Origin: Oligosphaera ethanolica
Lineage (GTDB): Bacteria; Verrucomicrobiota; Lentisphaeria; Oligosphaerales; Oligosphaeraceae
DNA length: 64,000 nucleotides
Direction: 5' to 3'
NCBI RefSeq assembly: GCF_030814695.1
Contig: NZ_JAUSVL010000001.1
Span: forward strand, 4,128,227 to 4,192,226
The notes below the pieces were generated by a model, which made no database searches, was not told where the DNA came from, and was given only the letters and a program-made list of their open reading frames with translations. The translations under genes were made by a program, and so were the position numbers. Shown here piece after piece: positions 27,514-35,568 of the stretch. The stretch's first letter is position 1; the number at the start of each line of letters is the position of its first letter.

Positions 27514-28533
27514 GTGACGATATTTCTGGTCAGTTTTTTGTCGGTAGCCAAGTTGGTCCTGGTGGTTTTACTGGGCGTCGTTCTTGGCAAGCGTGGCGTC
27601 ATCACGAAGGAAGGCCGGGCCTGCTTGAGCAACATCATCATGATGGTGATGCTGCCGTGTCTGCTGGTGGCGTCGCTGAGCCAGAATGCCAGCGTGGAGA
27701 ATCTCGGCAAGCTACCCATGCTGATGGTGGCTGCGGCGGTGTACGTCGCTTTCGGTTTGCTTGTTGCGGCGCTGCTGCGGCGCGTGTTCCGCATTGGTCC
27801 GGAGAACGCGCGGATCATCGGTGCGGCGACGTCTTTTGGCAACGCCAGCTATTTACCGTTGCCGTTGCTAGCGGCGGTATGCGCTAGTGCGCCGGTGTTT
27901 GCCGACGATCCCAGCGGCGCGCTCAGCCGGAGCGTCGCCTACGTGTCGATCTTTCTCATGTGTCATTCGCCATTGTTATGGCTGGTGGCCTTTCCCTATT
28001 TGTCCGGCCATTCCTGGCGGGAGCTACGGCTGCGGCAGGTGCTGAATATGCCCATTTTGGCCTCGACGACGGGGGTGATCCTGGGAACCGTGCCGTTTTT
28101 ACGCGCTCTAATAGTAGATGCCGACGCGCCGTTGCGCATTGTGATTGACAGCTGCGAACTCGTTAGCCAGGGGGTTTTTCCCTGTGCGTTGCTGGTCCTC
28201 GGGGCCACGCTAGCGCAACGTTTACCTACTGGCGAGAGTGTGCCGTTACGGGTTTTCAGTGTTGTCGCGCTGGGCAAACTGGTGTTGATGCCCGTGCTGG
28301 GCTTCTTCTTCACCATGGCGCTGTGGCGCGGCGGGCTGATCCCCGACGACCCGGTGTGCGTGCTGGTGCTGATGCTGGAGGCGGCGGTGCCGCCGGCGAA
28401 CAATTTGATTATCATGTGTCAGATGCATCAGCGGGGGGAGGCCGTGATGGCTCGCGTCCTGCTGGTGATGTACTGCTTGGCCGTGCCGTCGCTGACCATT
28501 GCCATGATGTGCTTCTTGAAGGTGATCAGCTGA
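27514..28533 (+). CDS. AEC family transporter (auxin efflux carrier-like permease)
   Basis: A polytopic inner-membrane protein of 339 residues with about ten hydrophobic segments, the N- and C-terminal halves each resembling the membrane-transport domain of the AEC family (GKRGVITKEGRACLSNIIMM early; EAAVPPANNLIIMCQMH near the end). Family members export small carboxylates such as malate or lactate; the substrate here is unknown. The start is taken as GTG at 27514 because AAGGAG lies 6 bases upstream; an ATG at 27487 lies only 9 bases after the helicase stop and has no ribosome site. Confidence 0.85.
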   Translation: MTIFLVSFLSVAKLVLVVLLGVVLGKRGVITKEGRACLSNIIMMVMLPCLLVASLSQNASVENLGKLPMLMVAAAVYVAFGLLVAALLRRVFRIGPENARIIGAATSFGNASYLPLPLLAAVCASAPVFADDPSGALSRSVAYVSIFLMCHSPLLWLVAFPYLSGHSWRELRLRQVLNMPILASTTGVILGTVPFLRALIVDADAPLRIVIDSCELVSQGVFPCALLVLGATLAQRLPTGESVPLRVFSVVALGKLVLMPVLGFFFTMALWRGGLIPDDPVCVLVLMLEAAVPPANNLIIMCQMHQRGEAVMARVLLVMYCLAVPSLTIAMMCFLKVIS

Positions 28534-28635
28534 ACCGGTCGGTTACGACATAGTTATACGAACAACAAATAGCGCTGCGGTTGCCGGTGGGCTGGTTGCT
28601 CCGGCGGTGCTGGTGTAAGAAGATGGAGGTGCGCA

Positions 28636-29334
28636 ATGTTTCTAGGTTTCGATCCCTTGTATTGGATGCTAGCCCTGCCGGGGCTGTTACTGTCCATGCT
28701 GGCGTTGTTTTATGTCAAGTCGGCCTTCAGCCAGTATTCGCGGGTGCGTTCGCAGCGCGGGCTGACGGGCGCCGAGGCTGCTGCGGCCATGTTGCAGCGC
28801 GCTGGCGTGAACGATGTCCGCATTGAGCGCGTCGGGGGCTTTCTGAGTGATCATTACGATCCCACGGCGAAGACGCTGCGGTTGTCACCGGACGTCTATG
28901 GCAGCGAGTCGCTGGCGGCGATCGGCGTGGCCTGCCATGAAGCCGGCCATGCCCTGCAGCATGCCGACAACTACGCGTGGCTGGGCTTGCGGACGAGCCT
29001 GGTGCCCCTGGCGAGCTTTGGCAGCAACTTCTCCTACATACTCTTCTTCATCGGACTCTTCCTGAAGAGCATGTTCATGGTAAAAGTGGGCGTGCTGCTG
29101 TTTGCAGCGGCGGTGCTGTTCACGATTGTGACGCTGCCGGTGGAATGGAATGCCAGCGCGCGCGCCAAGGTGGCGATGGTCAATGGTGGCATTGTCACCC
29201 ATGAGGAACGCGACGCTGCGGCGAGCGTTCTCAACGCGGCGTTTCTGACCTACGTCGCCGGCGCCGTCAGCGCCATTCTGACCCTACTGTACTTCCTCCT
29301 GCGCTCCGGCCTCCTGGGCGGCCGCAGAGACTGA
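28636..29334 (+). CDS. Membrane zinc metallopeptidase (YugP-like)
   Basis: A protein of 232 residues with the zinc-protease motif ACHEAGHALQ near residue 100. An N-terminal helix (YWMLALPGLLLSMLALFYV) and three further transmembrane segments surround it. The segments GGFLSDHYDPTAKTLRLSPDVY and LPVEWNASARA are typical of the putative neutral zinc metallopeptidase family (Zn_peptidase_2). The metal site is intact. ATG at 28636 lies 6 bases after GGAGG. Its target is unknown. It begins a plus-strand run with the DUF2760 gene (23 bases after) and birA. Confidence 0.9.
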   Translation: MFLGFDPLYWMLALPGLLLSMLALFYVKSAFSQYSRVRSQRGLTGAEAAAAMLQRAGVNDVRIERVGGFLSDHYDPTAKTLRLSPDVYGSESLAAIGVACHEAGHALQHADNYAWLGLRTSLVPLASFGSNFSYILFFIGLFLKSMFMVKVGVLLFAAAVLFTIVTLPVEWNASARAKVAMVNGGIVTHEERDAAASVLNAAFLTYVAGAVSAILTLLYFLLRSGLLGGRRD

Positions 29335-29357
29335 TAGCGAGCATAAAGGATACGAGC

Positions 29358-29912
29358 ATGGGACATTTTACACAGGCATGGCGGGCATTCTGGCAGATCA
29401 TTCGCTCACCGAAAGCCGCCGAATACTGGGCGGCATTCGAAAAAGGCGCTGGCGTCGCGGCTTTGCCTGCGCCCGCCGCTGAAAAAGCGGGCGCTGACGC
29501 CCCGGTGGCCAAGGCCGTCGCGCCCAAAGCCCCGGCCGGCGCTGACGCCGTTTATACCCTGACCTTGTTGCAGCGCGAAGCGCGGCTGGTGGACTTTTTG
29601 CAGGAGGACATTGGCGCTTACAGTGACGAGCAGGTCGGCGCCGCCGTCCGCAAGATCCACGCGGATTCGCGGCAGGTCCTCACCAAGTATTTTGGGGTGA
29701 TGGCTATTCGCGAAGAAGCCGAGCAGGACGCGCTCAGCGTCCCCGCCGGTTTTGATTCGCGGCGGCTGCGCCTCAGTGGCCGCGTTAGCGGTGACGGCCC
29801 CTACCAGGGCACGTTGGTGCACCGTGGCTGGGTGGCCACGAAAGTCGCCTTGCCGCAGCGCAATGACGGCGTGGACCCGGCGGTGATCTGTCCTGCCGAA
29901 GTGGAAATATGA
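29358..29912 (+). CDS. DUF2760 domain-containing protein
   Basis: A protein of 184 residues. The N-terminal part (FTQAWRAFWQIIRSPKAAEYW) is followed by an Ala/Pro-rich linker (about 30-62). The conserved core comes next: LLQREARLVDFLQEDIGAYSDEQVGAAVRKIH and a C-terminal VHRGWVATKVALPQ. This arrangement matches DUF2760, found in several Gram-negative phyla, sometimes beside Hsp70-like genes. No chaperone gene is next to it here. The function is not known. The ribosome site AAAGGA is good. Confidence 0.8.
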   Translation: MGHFTQAWRAFWQIIRSPKAAEYWAAFEKGAGVAALPAPAAEKAGADAPVAKAVAPKAPAGADAVYTLTLLQREARLVDFLQEDIGAYSDEQVGAAVRKIHADSRQVLTKYFGVMAIREEAEQDALSVPAGFDSRRLRLSGRVSGDGPYQGTLVHRGWVATKVALPQRNDGVDPAVICPAEVEI

Positions 29913-29986
29913 CCGACGCAGGCGTGGTTGCCGGCTGGCGCTGAAGATCTTGGGCGGCAGCTGGTGCGACCGGGCAGGGGAGTGAC

Positions 29987-30808
29987 ATGAGTATGGACAA
30001 TGCACTGACATCGGCGCCGCCGTCGGCCGCCGCGGTGACGCCGTTGTTGACGACACGCTTTTTGGGTCGGCAGTTCATCTACGAACAGGAGCTGGTATCG
30101 ACCAATCGCAGCGCTCTGGAGTTGGCCGAGGCGGGTTGCCCGGCCGGGCTGATCGTCGTCGCCGAGACGCAGAGTGGCGGCCGCGGCCGCATGACCCGCA
30201 GCTGGTTTTCGCCGCCTGGGCGCAATCTGTACTTTTCGTTCGTGCTGCGACCGAGCATTGAGCCGGCGATGGTTCCGCAGCTGGCTCTGCTGGCTGCGCT
30301 GTCCTTGCGGCGGGCGCTGCTGGAGCAATGTCCGAGCTGGCCCCTCAAATGCAAGTGGCCGAATGACCTGTGGGCCGACGGGCGCAAAATCAGCGGCATT
30401 CTTTGCGAAATGAACTGTCGCGACATGAAGACCAGCCACGTGGTCGTTGGCATTGGCGTCAATGTCAATGTCAGCCGCGAGGAACTGCCGCCGGAATTGC
30501 GTGACAGCGCCGGGTCGCTCTGCCAACTGGCTGGCCGGGCCTTGCCCCGCGCTGACATCCTGGCGGCTATCCTCAACCACTTTGAAAGCGATTACAACCA
30601 GTGGCTCGCTGACGGCGGGCTTACGGCGTTCCTCGATGAATGGCGGAGCGCGTCCGTGCTCGATAACTGCGCTGTCAAGGTCGAACAAAATGGCCAGCTT
30701 CACCAAGGCGTCGCCCGAGGCATCACCCCCGAGGGCTTCTTGCGTTTGGAACAGGCCGACGGGAGTATACGGACTATTCACGCCGGTGACGTGCACGTGC
30801 TGAGATAA
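29987..30808 (+). CDS. birA: Biotin--[acetyl-CoA-carboxylase] ligase
   Basis: The enzyme makes biotinyl-AMP and transfers biotin to carboxylase carrier proteins. The ligase core is clear: STNRSALELA, ETQSGGRGRMTRSWFSPPG (biotin/ATP loop), LKCKWPNDLWADGRKISGIL and GIGVNVN, then a C-terminal SH3-like domain. The protein is 273 residues and lacks the N-terminal DNA-binding domain of E. coli BirA, so it should not act as a repressor. ATG at 29987 follows GGGGAG. Confidence 0.93.
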   Translation: MSMDNALTSAPPSAAAVTPLLTTRFLGRQFIYEQELVSTNRSALELAEAGCPAGLIVVAETQSGGRGRMTRSWFSPPGRNLYFSFVLRPSIEPAMVPQLALLAALSLRRALLEQCPSWPLKCKWPNDLWADGRKISGILCEMNCRDMKTSHVVVGIGVNVNVSREELPPELRDSAGSLCQLAGRALPRADILAAILNHFESDYNQWLADGGLTAFLDEWRSASVLDNCAVKVEQNGQLHQGVARGITPEGFLRLEQADGSIRTIHAGDVHVLR

Positions 30809-30810
30809 AC

Positions 30811-30930
30811 AGAAGATCAGACCGATCGGACTGATCGGACTGATCGGACTGATCCGGCAGACTTGATCGGTCGGATCAGTCGGATCCGTCGGATACGTCC
30901 GCGAAGAAAACAGAAGATACGTCCGCGAAA
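30811..30930. repeat. GATC-rich 10-bp repeat array, locus 3 (inverted)
   Basis: The family appears here mostly on the minus strand: GATCGGACT units, then GATCAGTCG-like units, and twice the motif ACGTCCGCGAA, the complement of TTCGCGGACG seen at the other loci. It fills nearly the whole gap between birA and the reductase gene, up to its ribosome site, leaving little room for a separate promoter. Confidence 0.9.
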
Positions 30931-30945
30931 AGGAGACAAGGGCAA

Positions 30946-31623
30946 ATGAAGATTCGCATTGTGGGTTTGAACTGCAGTCCGCGTACGGAGAGCAACAGCG
31001 CGGCGATTCTGGACAAGTCGGTCGAGATGGCCAACGCGAAGCTTGGCGGCGCGATTGATTTTGAGCGCGTCAATCTGCGCGAATGCAAATTTGATGCCTG
31101 TCTCGCCTGTGGCGTATGCGGAAAGCGCAAGGATCGCGAGGAGTTCATGCCCTGCGTGCAGCATGACGATCTCGACGCTGTGATGGAAAAGCTGGTCGCC
31201 GCCGACGGCATTGTCGTTGCCACGCCGGTGTATTTTGGTCTGCCTTCGGACCTGTTTTCCAAGTTCATCATGCGCACGCGCTACCTGCGCCACCAGGATT
31301 TCAAGTTGGCGAACAAGGCCGTGGCGGTGATGGCTATCGCGGGCCGTCGTTCCGGCGGTGCCGAGACGACGATTATATCGACGTGGCTGCCCTTTATACG
31401 CCATGGCTGTTTGATTGTGGGCAACGGCGACCAGACCTGCCAGTTTGGCACCATGGGCTGGGCTGGGCCGAGTGGGCAGATCCTCACGGACGACTGGGGC
31501 ATGGAGCAGGCCGAACAGACCATGCGCCGGGTCTATGAAGTCGCCTCGCTGGTCAAGGCCGGTACTGGCACTCTCAATCATCAGTGCCCCATGCGCTTCT
31601 CATACCAAGCCGGGACGCGCTGA
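30946..31623 (+). CDS. Flavodoxin-like NAD(P)H-dependent FMN reductase
   Basis: A protein of 225 residues with the flavodoxin-like fold of the iron-sulfur flavoprotein/NADPH-dependent FMN reductase group. It begins IVGLNCSPRTESNSAAILDK (phosphate-binding loop), has a cysteine cluster CKFDACLACGVCGKRK near residues 45-60 and the motif ATPVYFGLPSDLFSKFIMR near 88. The cysteine spacing C-x5-C-x2-C resembles iron-sulfur flavoproteins of anaerobes, which use FMN plus a 4Fe-4S cluster. The partner is unknown. An AAGGAG site precedes the ATG. A terminator follows at 31670. Confidence 0.8.
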   Translation: MKIRIVGLNCSPRTESNSAAILDKSVEMANAKLGGAIDFERVNLRECKFDACLACGVCGKRKDREEFMPCVQHDDLDAVMEKLVAADGIVVATPVYFGLPSDLFSKFIMRTRYLRHQDFKLANKAVAVMAIAGRRSGGAETTIISTWLPFIRHGCLIVGNGDQTCQFGTMGWAGPSGQILTDDWGMEQAEQTMRRVYEVASLVKAGTGTLNHQCPMRFSYQAGTR

Positions 31624-31669
31624 AGGGGGCGACAATAATAGCGCAAGAGCTGGTTGCACAGGGCAGGCT

Positions 31670-31707
31670 GGTGGCCGTGTCTTCATGAAGGAGTGGCCAC
31701 CGTTTTT
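31670..31707 (+). terminator. Intrinsic terminator after FMN reductase gene
   Basis: A GGTGGCC/GGCCACC stem (31670-31676 with 31695-31701) is followed by GTTTTT. It lies 46 bases after the stop codon. Confidence 0.6.
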
Positions 31708-31874
31708 GTGTCCTTGCCTGACCGTGTTCATCGGGAGCAGTGCGTCATCAGTATTGGCCCCCTAAGCGACATGGCGAGGAAATGGTCCCACGCTCATGAC
31801 GAGCATATCAGAATTCTTGCGTGAGCAATTGTTTCTTCCAGGTAATCGGTCTGTCATTGATAACCAAAACTGTG

Positions 31875-32135
31875 GTGCCTCTACGAGGCACTGTCTGTTG
31901 GCAGGCTGCGTCCCCAGGCTAAAGCCTGGGGTTAAGCATGGTTAAGCGCCTACGGCGCAAAAACATGGATATTGAATGATGGTGGTTTTTGGCCCGAACC
32001 GGATAAAGCAGGTTGCCTGATCGGCCAAGTTCGGCCCGGAGGGCCGCACCATGCATAGCCCCGGGTGAGGCGCCCGGAGGGCGCCGCAACCCGGGGTATG
32101 ATAGCAAGTTAGAATTGCGCCCGGAGGGCGCCACA
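31875..32135. repeat. Cluster of nested palindromes (GC-rich intergenic element)
   Basis: At least six short perfect hairpins stand in a row: GTGCCTC-TAC-GAGGCAC (31875-31891), CCCCAGGC-TAAA-GCCTGGGG (31912-31931), GCGCC-TAC-GGCGC (31946-31958), GGCCC-GGA-GGGCC near 32035, and GCGCCCGGAGGGCGC twice. The first of those two is enclosed by CCCCGGGT and ACCCGGGG arms. The part from about 32030 to 32110 matches, inverted and with differences, a stretch at 52725-52831. No coding gene is supported; small frames across it change with the hairpins. Confidence 0.8.
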
Positions 32136-32239
32136 TTGGCGAGGCACGCCGCGTCCCACGCGCCAGCGAGAGGCATGCCGTGCATCCGTTATCAATCACT
32201 GACCGATTACTCTTCCAGTATAAAACATTTTCAAGACGC

Positions 32240-32268
32240 TTGTTATTTATGGGGAAAGTAACTATAAT
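32240..32268 (+). promoter_or_regulatory. Predicted promoter of second prepilin-like gene
   Basis: TTGTTA (32240-32245), a 17-base spacer and a perfect TATAAT (32263-32268), about 65 bases before the ATG at 32338. Confidence 0.65.
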
Positions 32269-32337
32269 TCGCGTTAGCTATGTCTATTGCACAATGGTCA
32301 TGAGGATAAGAATTGCACTACACAGGAGATTGCAGAT

Positions 32338-33009
32338 ATGAAGTCGCGTCGATTTACCTTGATTGAACTGCTCGTGGTGATTGCCATCATCGCCATATTG
32401 GCGGCCATGTTATTGCCTGCCTTGGCCAAAGCGCGGGAGAAAGCCCGCAGCATCAGCTGCATCAACAATTACAAGCAGCTCGGGGTGTACATGATCATGT
32501 ACACGGACGACAATGCCGGTCTCTACGCCGCACATGATTGGGGTGTGCGCTTTTACAACGATTACATGAACAAAACGACCGAGGGCTGTGCCCGTTGTCC
32601 ATCTTTTCCGGCGACCAGTACACTTACCAGTGGCACGGTGAGGCCCATCAATTGCAGTTACTCGGTATCGGGCGTTTGGTGGAACTATACGGTGAAACTC
32701 TTTGCCATCTACTACACGGGGCGCACGAACGAACGCGTAAGCACGTCGGAGGTCACGCTGCCCTCGCAGAAGATTTATCTCACCGAGCGCTACTTGAGCA
32801 CCTACGACCGGAGCACCATCAATACCACTCAGCTGATGAATGATCGTTATATGAGCAACATCCACGGCGGCTACTCGAACGTATTGCTTGCTGACGGCCA
32901 TGCTCGCGCGGTCAAGCTCCCAGGCGATGTGGCGCCGCTGGGCCAAAAGCAGAGCTGGCCGAGCAGCGCGGCCTATATCGCCGACGACACGACCAATCTC
33001 GGGCTCTGA
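32338..33009 (+). CDS. Type IV prepilin-like protein with N-terminal methylation motif
   Basis: A protein of 223 residues. It starts [20 protein letters not shown], with a short basic leader, a cleavage site before FTLIE and a hydrophobic helix, followed by [14 protein letters not shown]. This is the standard start of the many pseudopilin-like proteins of Planctomycetes and Lentisphaerota. The globular part has four cysteines and the closing H-x9-DG type motif [17 protein letters not shown] near residue 185. ATG at 32338 follows AGGAGA; an earlier in-frame ATG would lengthen the leader too far. It stands alone with its own promoter and terminator. Its role (pilus, pseudopilus or surface protein) is unknown. 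Confidence 0.88.
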   Translation: MKSRRFTLIELLVVIAIIAILAAMLLPALAKAREKARSISCINNYKQLGVYMIMYTDDNAGLYAAHDWGVRFYNDYMNKTTEGCARCPSFPATSTLTSGTVRPINCSYSVSGVWWNYTVKLFAIYYTGRTNERVSTSEVTLPSQKIYLTERYLSTYDRSTINTTQLMNDRYMSNIHGGYSNVLLADGHARAVKLPGDVAPLGQKQSWPSSAAYIADDTTNLGL

Positions 33010-33072
33010 GCACACCGGCGGCGGCGCTGGCGGTACTGCGCCACTGGCGGGATACGCAGGATGCACAGAACG

Positions 33073-33121
33073 GGCCGGCATGACGCGTGGCGCGATGAAC
33101 GCGCTGGACGTCATGCCGGCC
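33073..33121. terminator. Perfect 13-bp hairpin terminator between convergent genes
   Basis: GGCCGGCATGACG (33073-33085) pairs perfectly with CGTCATGCCGGCC (33109-33121) and is followed by TTTGCTTACTTT. It probably stops the prepilin transcript and may also serve the convergent ankyrin gene. Confidence 0.7.
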
Positions 33122-33126
33122 TTTGC

Positions 33127-33915
33127 TTACTTTGCGTGTTGGCGGCGGTATTTGGCGAGGATTTCCAGGTATTGATTTTTCAGGTCGGTAGCGTGTTTGC
33201 TGCGTGCCTGGATCAGTTTGTCGGCGTTTTCGGCATCCGGGTGCCATGATGTCGCGAGGGTTTCGGCCAGATGGTCGATGTAGCGGGTGATGGGAAAATT
33301 CTTTTGGCATTCTGTCGGGCAGAATTTGGGCTGGTCGTAGGCGATGGCACCGAGGGCGAGGACGTACTCGAACATTGCCGGCTGTTGTGAGTCCACGGCC
33401 AGGTGCAGTGCGCTGAGGCCTTCCCAAGTGTAGCCTTGCCAGGGCATTTTGCAGTCCTCAATGAGGTACTTGGCCAGTTCGACATTGCCGCTGTTGATGG
33501 CGTTTTGGGCGAGATTGACGCCGGTGTCGTCAAGGGCGAAGGGATTGGCGCCGGCCTGCAGGAGATACTTGACGACGTTGGTGGCGCCGGCGGCGGCGGC
33601 GTAGAGCAGCGGCGTGTCTTCAGGGCCGTATGGGTAGTCGAGGGGGTCGACCCTGGCCAGTTTGGCTTCCTGGTGGAGGAATTTGATGATATTGAGGGAG
33701 CCCTGTTCGGCGGCGTCGAGCATGCAGCAGTCCATGAGGTCGGCCAGGGCGTCGGTGGTTTTTGCCGGTGTTTTGAGCAGTGCTGCCAGCGCTCGCTTGA
33801 GGCCGGGGAGATTGTTGTCATAGACCATGTCTAGTACGCGCTGTTCAGCCGGGGGGAAATCCGGTGTGCCGTCAAGACCGCCTTTTTGGGGAAGGTAGTT
33901 GCTATAGTCATTCAT
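33127..33915 (-). CDS. Ankyrin-repeat protein
   Basis: A protein of 262 residues with several ankyrin repeats between about residues 60 and 205. Recognisable units are DAAEQGSLNIIKFLHQEA, TPLLYAAAAGATNVVKYLLQ, NLAQNAINSGNVELAKYLIE and SALHLAVDSQQPAMFEYVLA. No signal peptide or catalytic motif is seen. Ankyrin proteins bind other proteins; no partner can be named. ATG at 33915 is preferred; a TTG 42 bases upstream gives an alternative start. The C-terminal part has a helical, charged end. Confidence 0.85.
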   Translation of the reverse strand: MNDYSNYLPQKGGLDGTPDFPPAEQRVLDMVYDNNLPGLKRALAALLKTPAKTTDALADLMDCCMLDAAEQGSLNIIKFLHQEAKLARVDPLDYPYGPEDTPLLYAAAAGATNVVKYLLQAGANPFALDDTGVNLAQNAINSGNVELAKYLIEDCKMPWQGYTWEGLSALHLAVDSQQPAMFEYVLALGAIAYDQPKFCPTECQKNFPITRYIDHLAETLATSWHPDAENADKLIQARSKHATDLKNQYLEILAKYRRQHAK

Positions 33916-34027
33916 GAGTGGATGGCCTTTCAACAATGGGTTTAGGGGGAATGTCAAGCCGGTTATTGCAGAGGCGTGGTAAGAATGGGGTAACTCTCTC
34001 TGTGCAGTGGGTTGTGTTGAGTTGTGG

Positions 34028-34543
34028 TTACTGCCGGAGCGGCGGGAGGTTGCGTTTGGTCCGTTCCTGATTGATTTTCTGCCAGAGCGCGGGCGACTTG
34101 GCCAGTTCCTTGTTGAAGCGGCCCGTGCTCATGCCAAGTGCTGCCGCCGCGTCGGCGATGCGGTAGTCGGCGGCGTGCAGGGCGTCCAGCGCGTGCGCGG
34201 CCCAGAGCGCGAAGAGGGCGTTGTTGACGCTGGGCGCGTGCTCAGCGGCGGTGGCTTCGGTGGTCGGTGTCGGCGTGGTTTCCAGGCGGATGGCCAGGGC
34301 GATTTCCATGCGCAATTTGCGCAGGGCGTGTTGGCGGTTGAGGTGCTGCGAGCGGCTGCTGTCGTCCATGGCGCTGACGCCGGTGAGGTGGTGTGTGAGC
34401 TGCACGGCCGATTCGGTCTTGTTGCGCTTTTGGCCGCCGGGGCCTACGCCGCGGCGGGTGTCGCAACGGCAGAGTCGGAAGAGCTCGTCGTCGCTCATGC
34501 TTAGCCATTGATCGCGATGCGTGTTGGCGTTGGCGCTGTCCAT
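34028..34543 (-). CDS. GGQ-domain release factor-like protein (no codon-recognition domain)
   Basis: A protein of 171 residues with a class I release factor catalytic motif in CDTRRGVGPGGQKRNKTESA (GGQ near residue 38), followed by VQLTHHLTGVSA and HLNRQHALRKLRMEIA. The codon-reading domains of RF1/RF2 are absent. The C-terminal half (ALDALHAADYRIADAAAAL ... RTKRNLPPLRQ) is helical and ends basic, as in stalled-ribosome rescue hydrolases of the ArfB type, though the order and length differ. It probably hydrolyses peptidyl-tRNA on ribosomes. ATG at 34543 follows AAGGA. It lies 46 bases after the amidohydrolase gene on the same strand. Confidence 0.8.
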   Translation of the reverse strand: MDSANANTHRDQWLSMSDDELFRLCRCDTRRGVGPGGQKRNKTESAVQLTHHLTGVSAMDDSSRSQHLNRQHALRKLRMEIALAIRLETTPTPTTEATAAEHAPSVNNALFALWAAHALDALHAADYRIADAAAALGMSTGRFNKELAKSPALWQKINQERTKRNLPPLRQ

Positions 34544-34589
34544 GCTTCGTTGGTCCTTGTATGCTGTGCGGCGTTGCTTGTTTCCGTGG

Positions 34590-35399
34590 TCAGGCCGACT
34601 GCAGTACTGGCCAGAGTCGCGCGGCGTTGCCCCAGAAGATGCGTTCCGTATCCGCTGCGGGCAGTGCCAGGCTCATAATGTCGGCGACGGCTTCCCGGAG
34701 GTCCTGCCATGGCGAGTCGGTACCGAAGAGAATCTTGTCGGCGCCGTGGGCACGAATGATGCGGGACAACTGATGCGGATCGCGCATGAAGGGCTTGGCG
34801 AAGGCCGTGTCCATCAGGACGGCGCTACCGACGAGGTGTCGCTCGACGTCGTCCCATGAGCGCCAGCCGCCTAGGTGCGCCGCGATGATGGTCAGGCCAG
34901 GATGACGGCGGGATAATTCCACGAAGTCTGGCGGCGATGAATGAAAGGGCGGCTCGAAACCGATGTCCTGGCCGGCGTGGATGATCACGGGCAGGGACAA
35001 TTCCTCGCAGCGTTGCCAGATGGGCTCCAGCCGCTCTTCCAGCAGGAAGAACTCCTGGTACTCGGGATGGAATTTGACGCCGCGCAGGCCGAGCTCGTGA
35101 ATGCGGGTGATTTCGTCTTGCGGCGCGGTGACTGCCGGGTGCATGCCGCCCATGGAGAGCATGGGCAGGCTGTTCTGTTTGGCGACGCGGTCGTTGACCG
35201 AATGGACTTGGTCTGGCCGGGTCACCACCGGGCAGTTCAGCCAAGCCGTGTAGCCGGCCTCACGCGCTTTAGCAGCCAGACCGGCCGCCGTGCCGTCCGT
35301 AAAAACCGGTATGCCGCAGGAATTCTTGCGCAGATGCGCCAGGGCCTGCGCGGCTATCTTGTCGGGAAAAACGTGGGTGTGGACATCGAAGATCTTCAT
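34590..35399 (-). CDS. Amidohydrolase family 2 metal-dependent hydrolase
   Basis: A TIM-barrel hydrolase of 269 residues. Metal-binding motifs appear in order: FDVHTHVFPD (H-x-H), GVKFHPEYQ, VIIHAGQD, IAAHLGGW and FGTDSPW with the final Asp. This matches the amidohydrolase_2 group, whose members hydrolyse or decarboxylate small molecules; the substrate is unknown. MKIFDVH at 35399 is the start because an AGGA site is correctly spaced for it and too close for the ATG three codons earlier. Likely co-transcribed with the GGQ protein gene. Confidence 0.85.
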   Translation of the reverse strand: MKIFDVHTHVFPDKIAAQALAHLRKNSCGIPVFTDGTAAGLAAKAREAGYTAWLNCPVVTRPDQVHSVNDRVAKQNSLPMLSMGGMHPAVTAPQDEITRIHELGLRGVKFHPEYQEFFLLEERLEPIWQRCEELSLPVIIHAGQDIGFEPPFHSSPPDFVELSRRHPGLTIIAAHLGGWRSWDDVERHLVGSAVLMDTAFAKPFMRDPHQLSRIIRAHGADKILFGTDSPWQDLREAVADIMSLALPAADTERIFWGNAARLWPVLQSA

Positions 35400-35568
35400 G
35401 GCGCTCATTCCTGTCGGTCAGAACTGATGGTATGTGACAGCAGATGAATTTACCCCGCTTTTCAGCGATTGTGCGCGTCGGGCGTGTTTTTTCTTGGAAC
35501 AGAGTCGGCTGGTGGCGCGCCCGCAGCGGCGTGTTGAGCAGCTGCGGGCGCGGGGTGTTTCGTACGCG

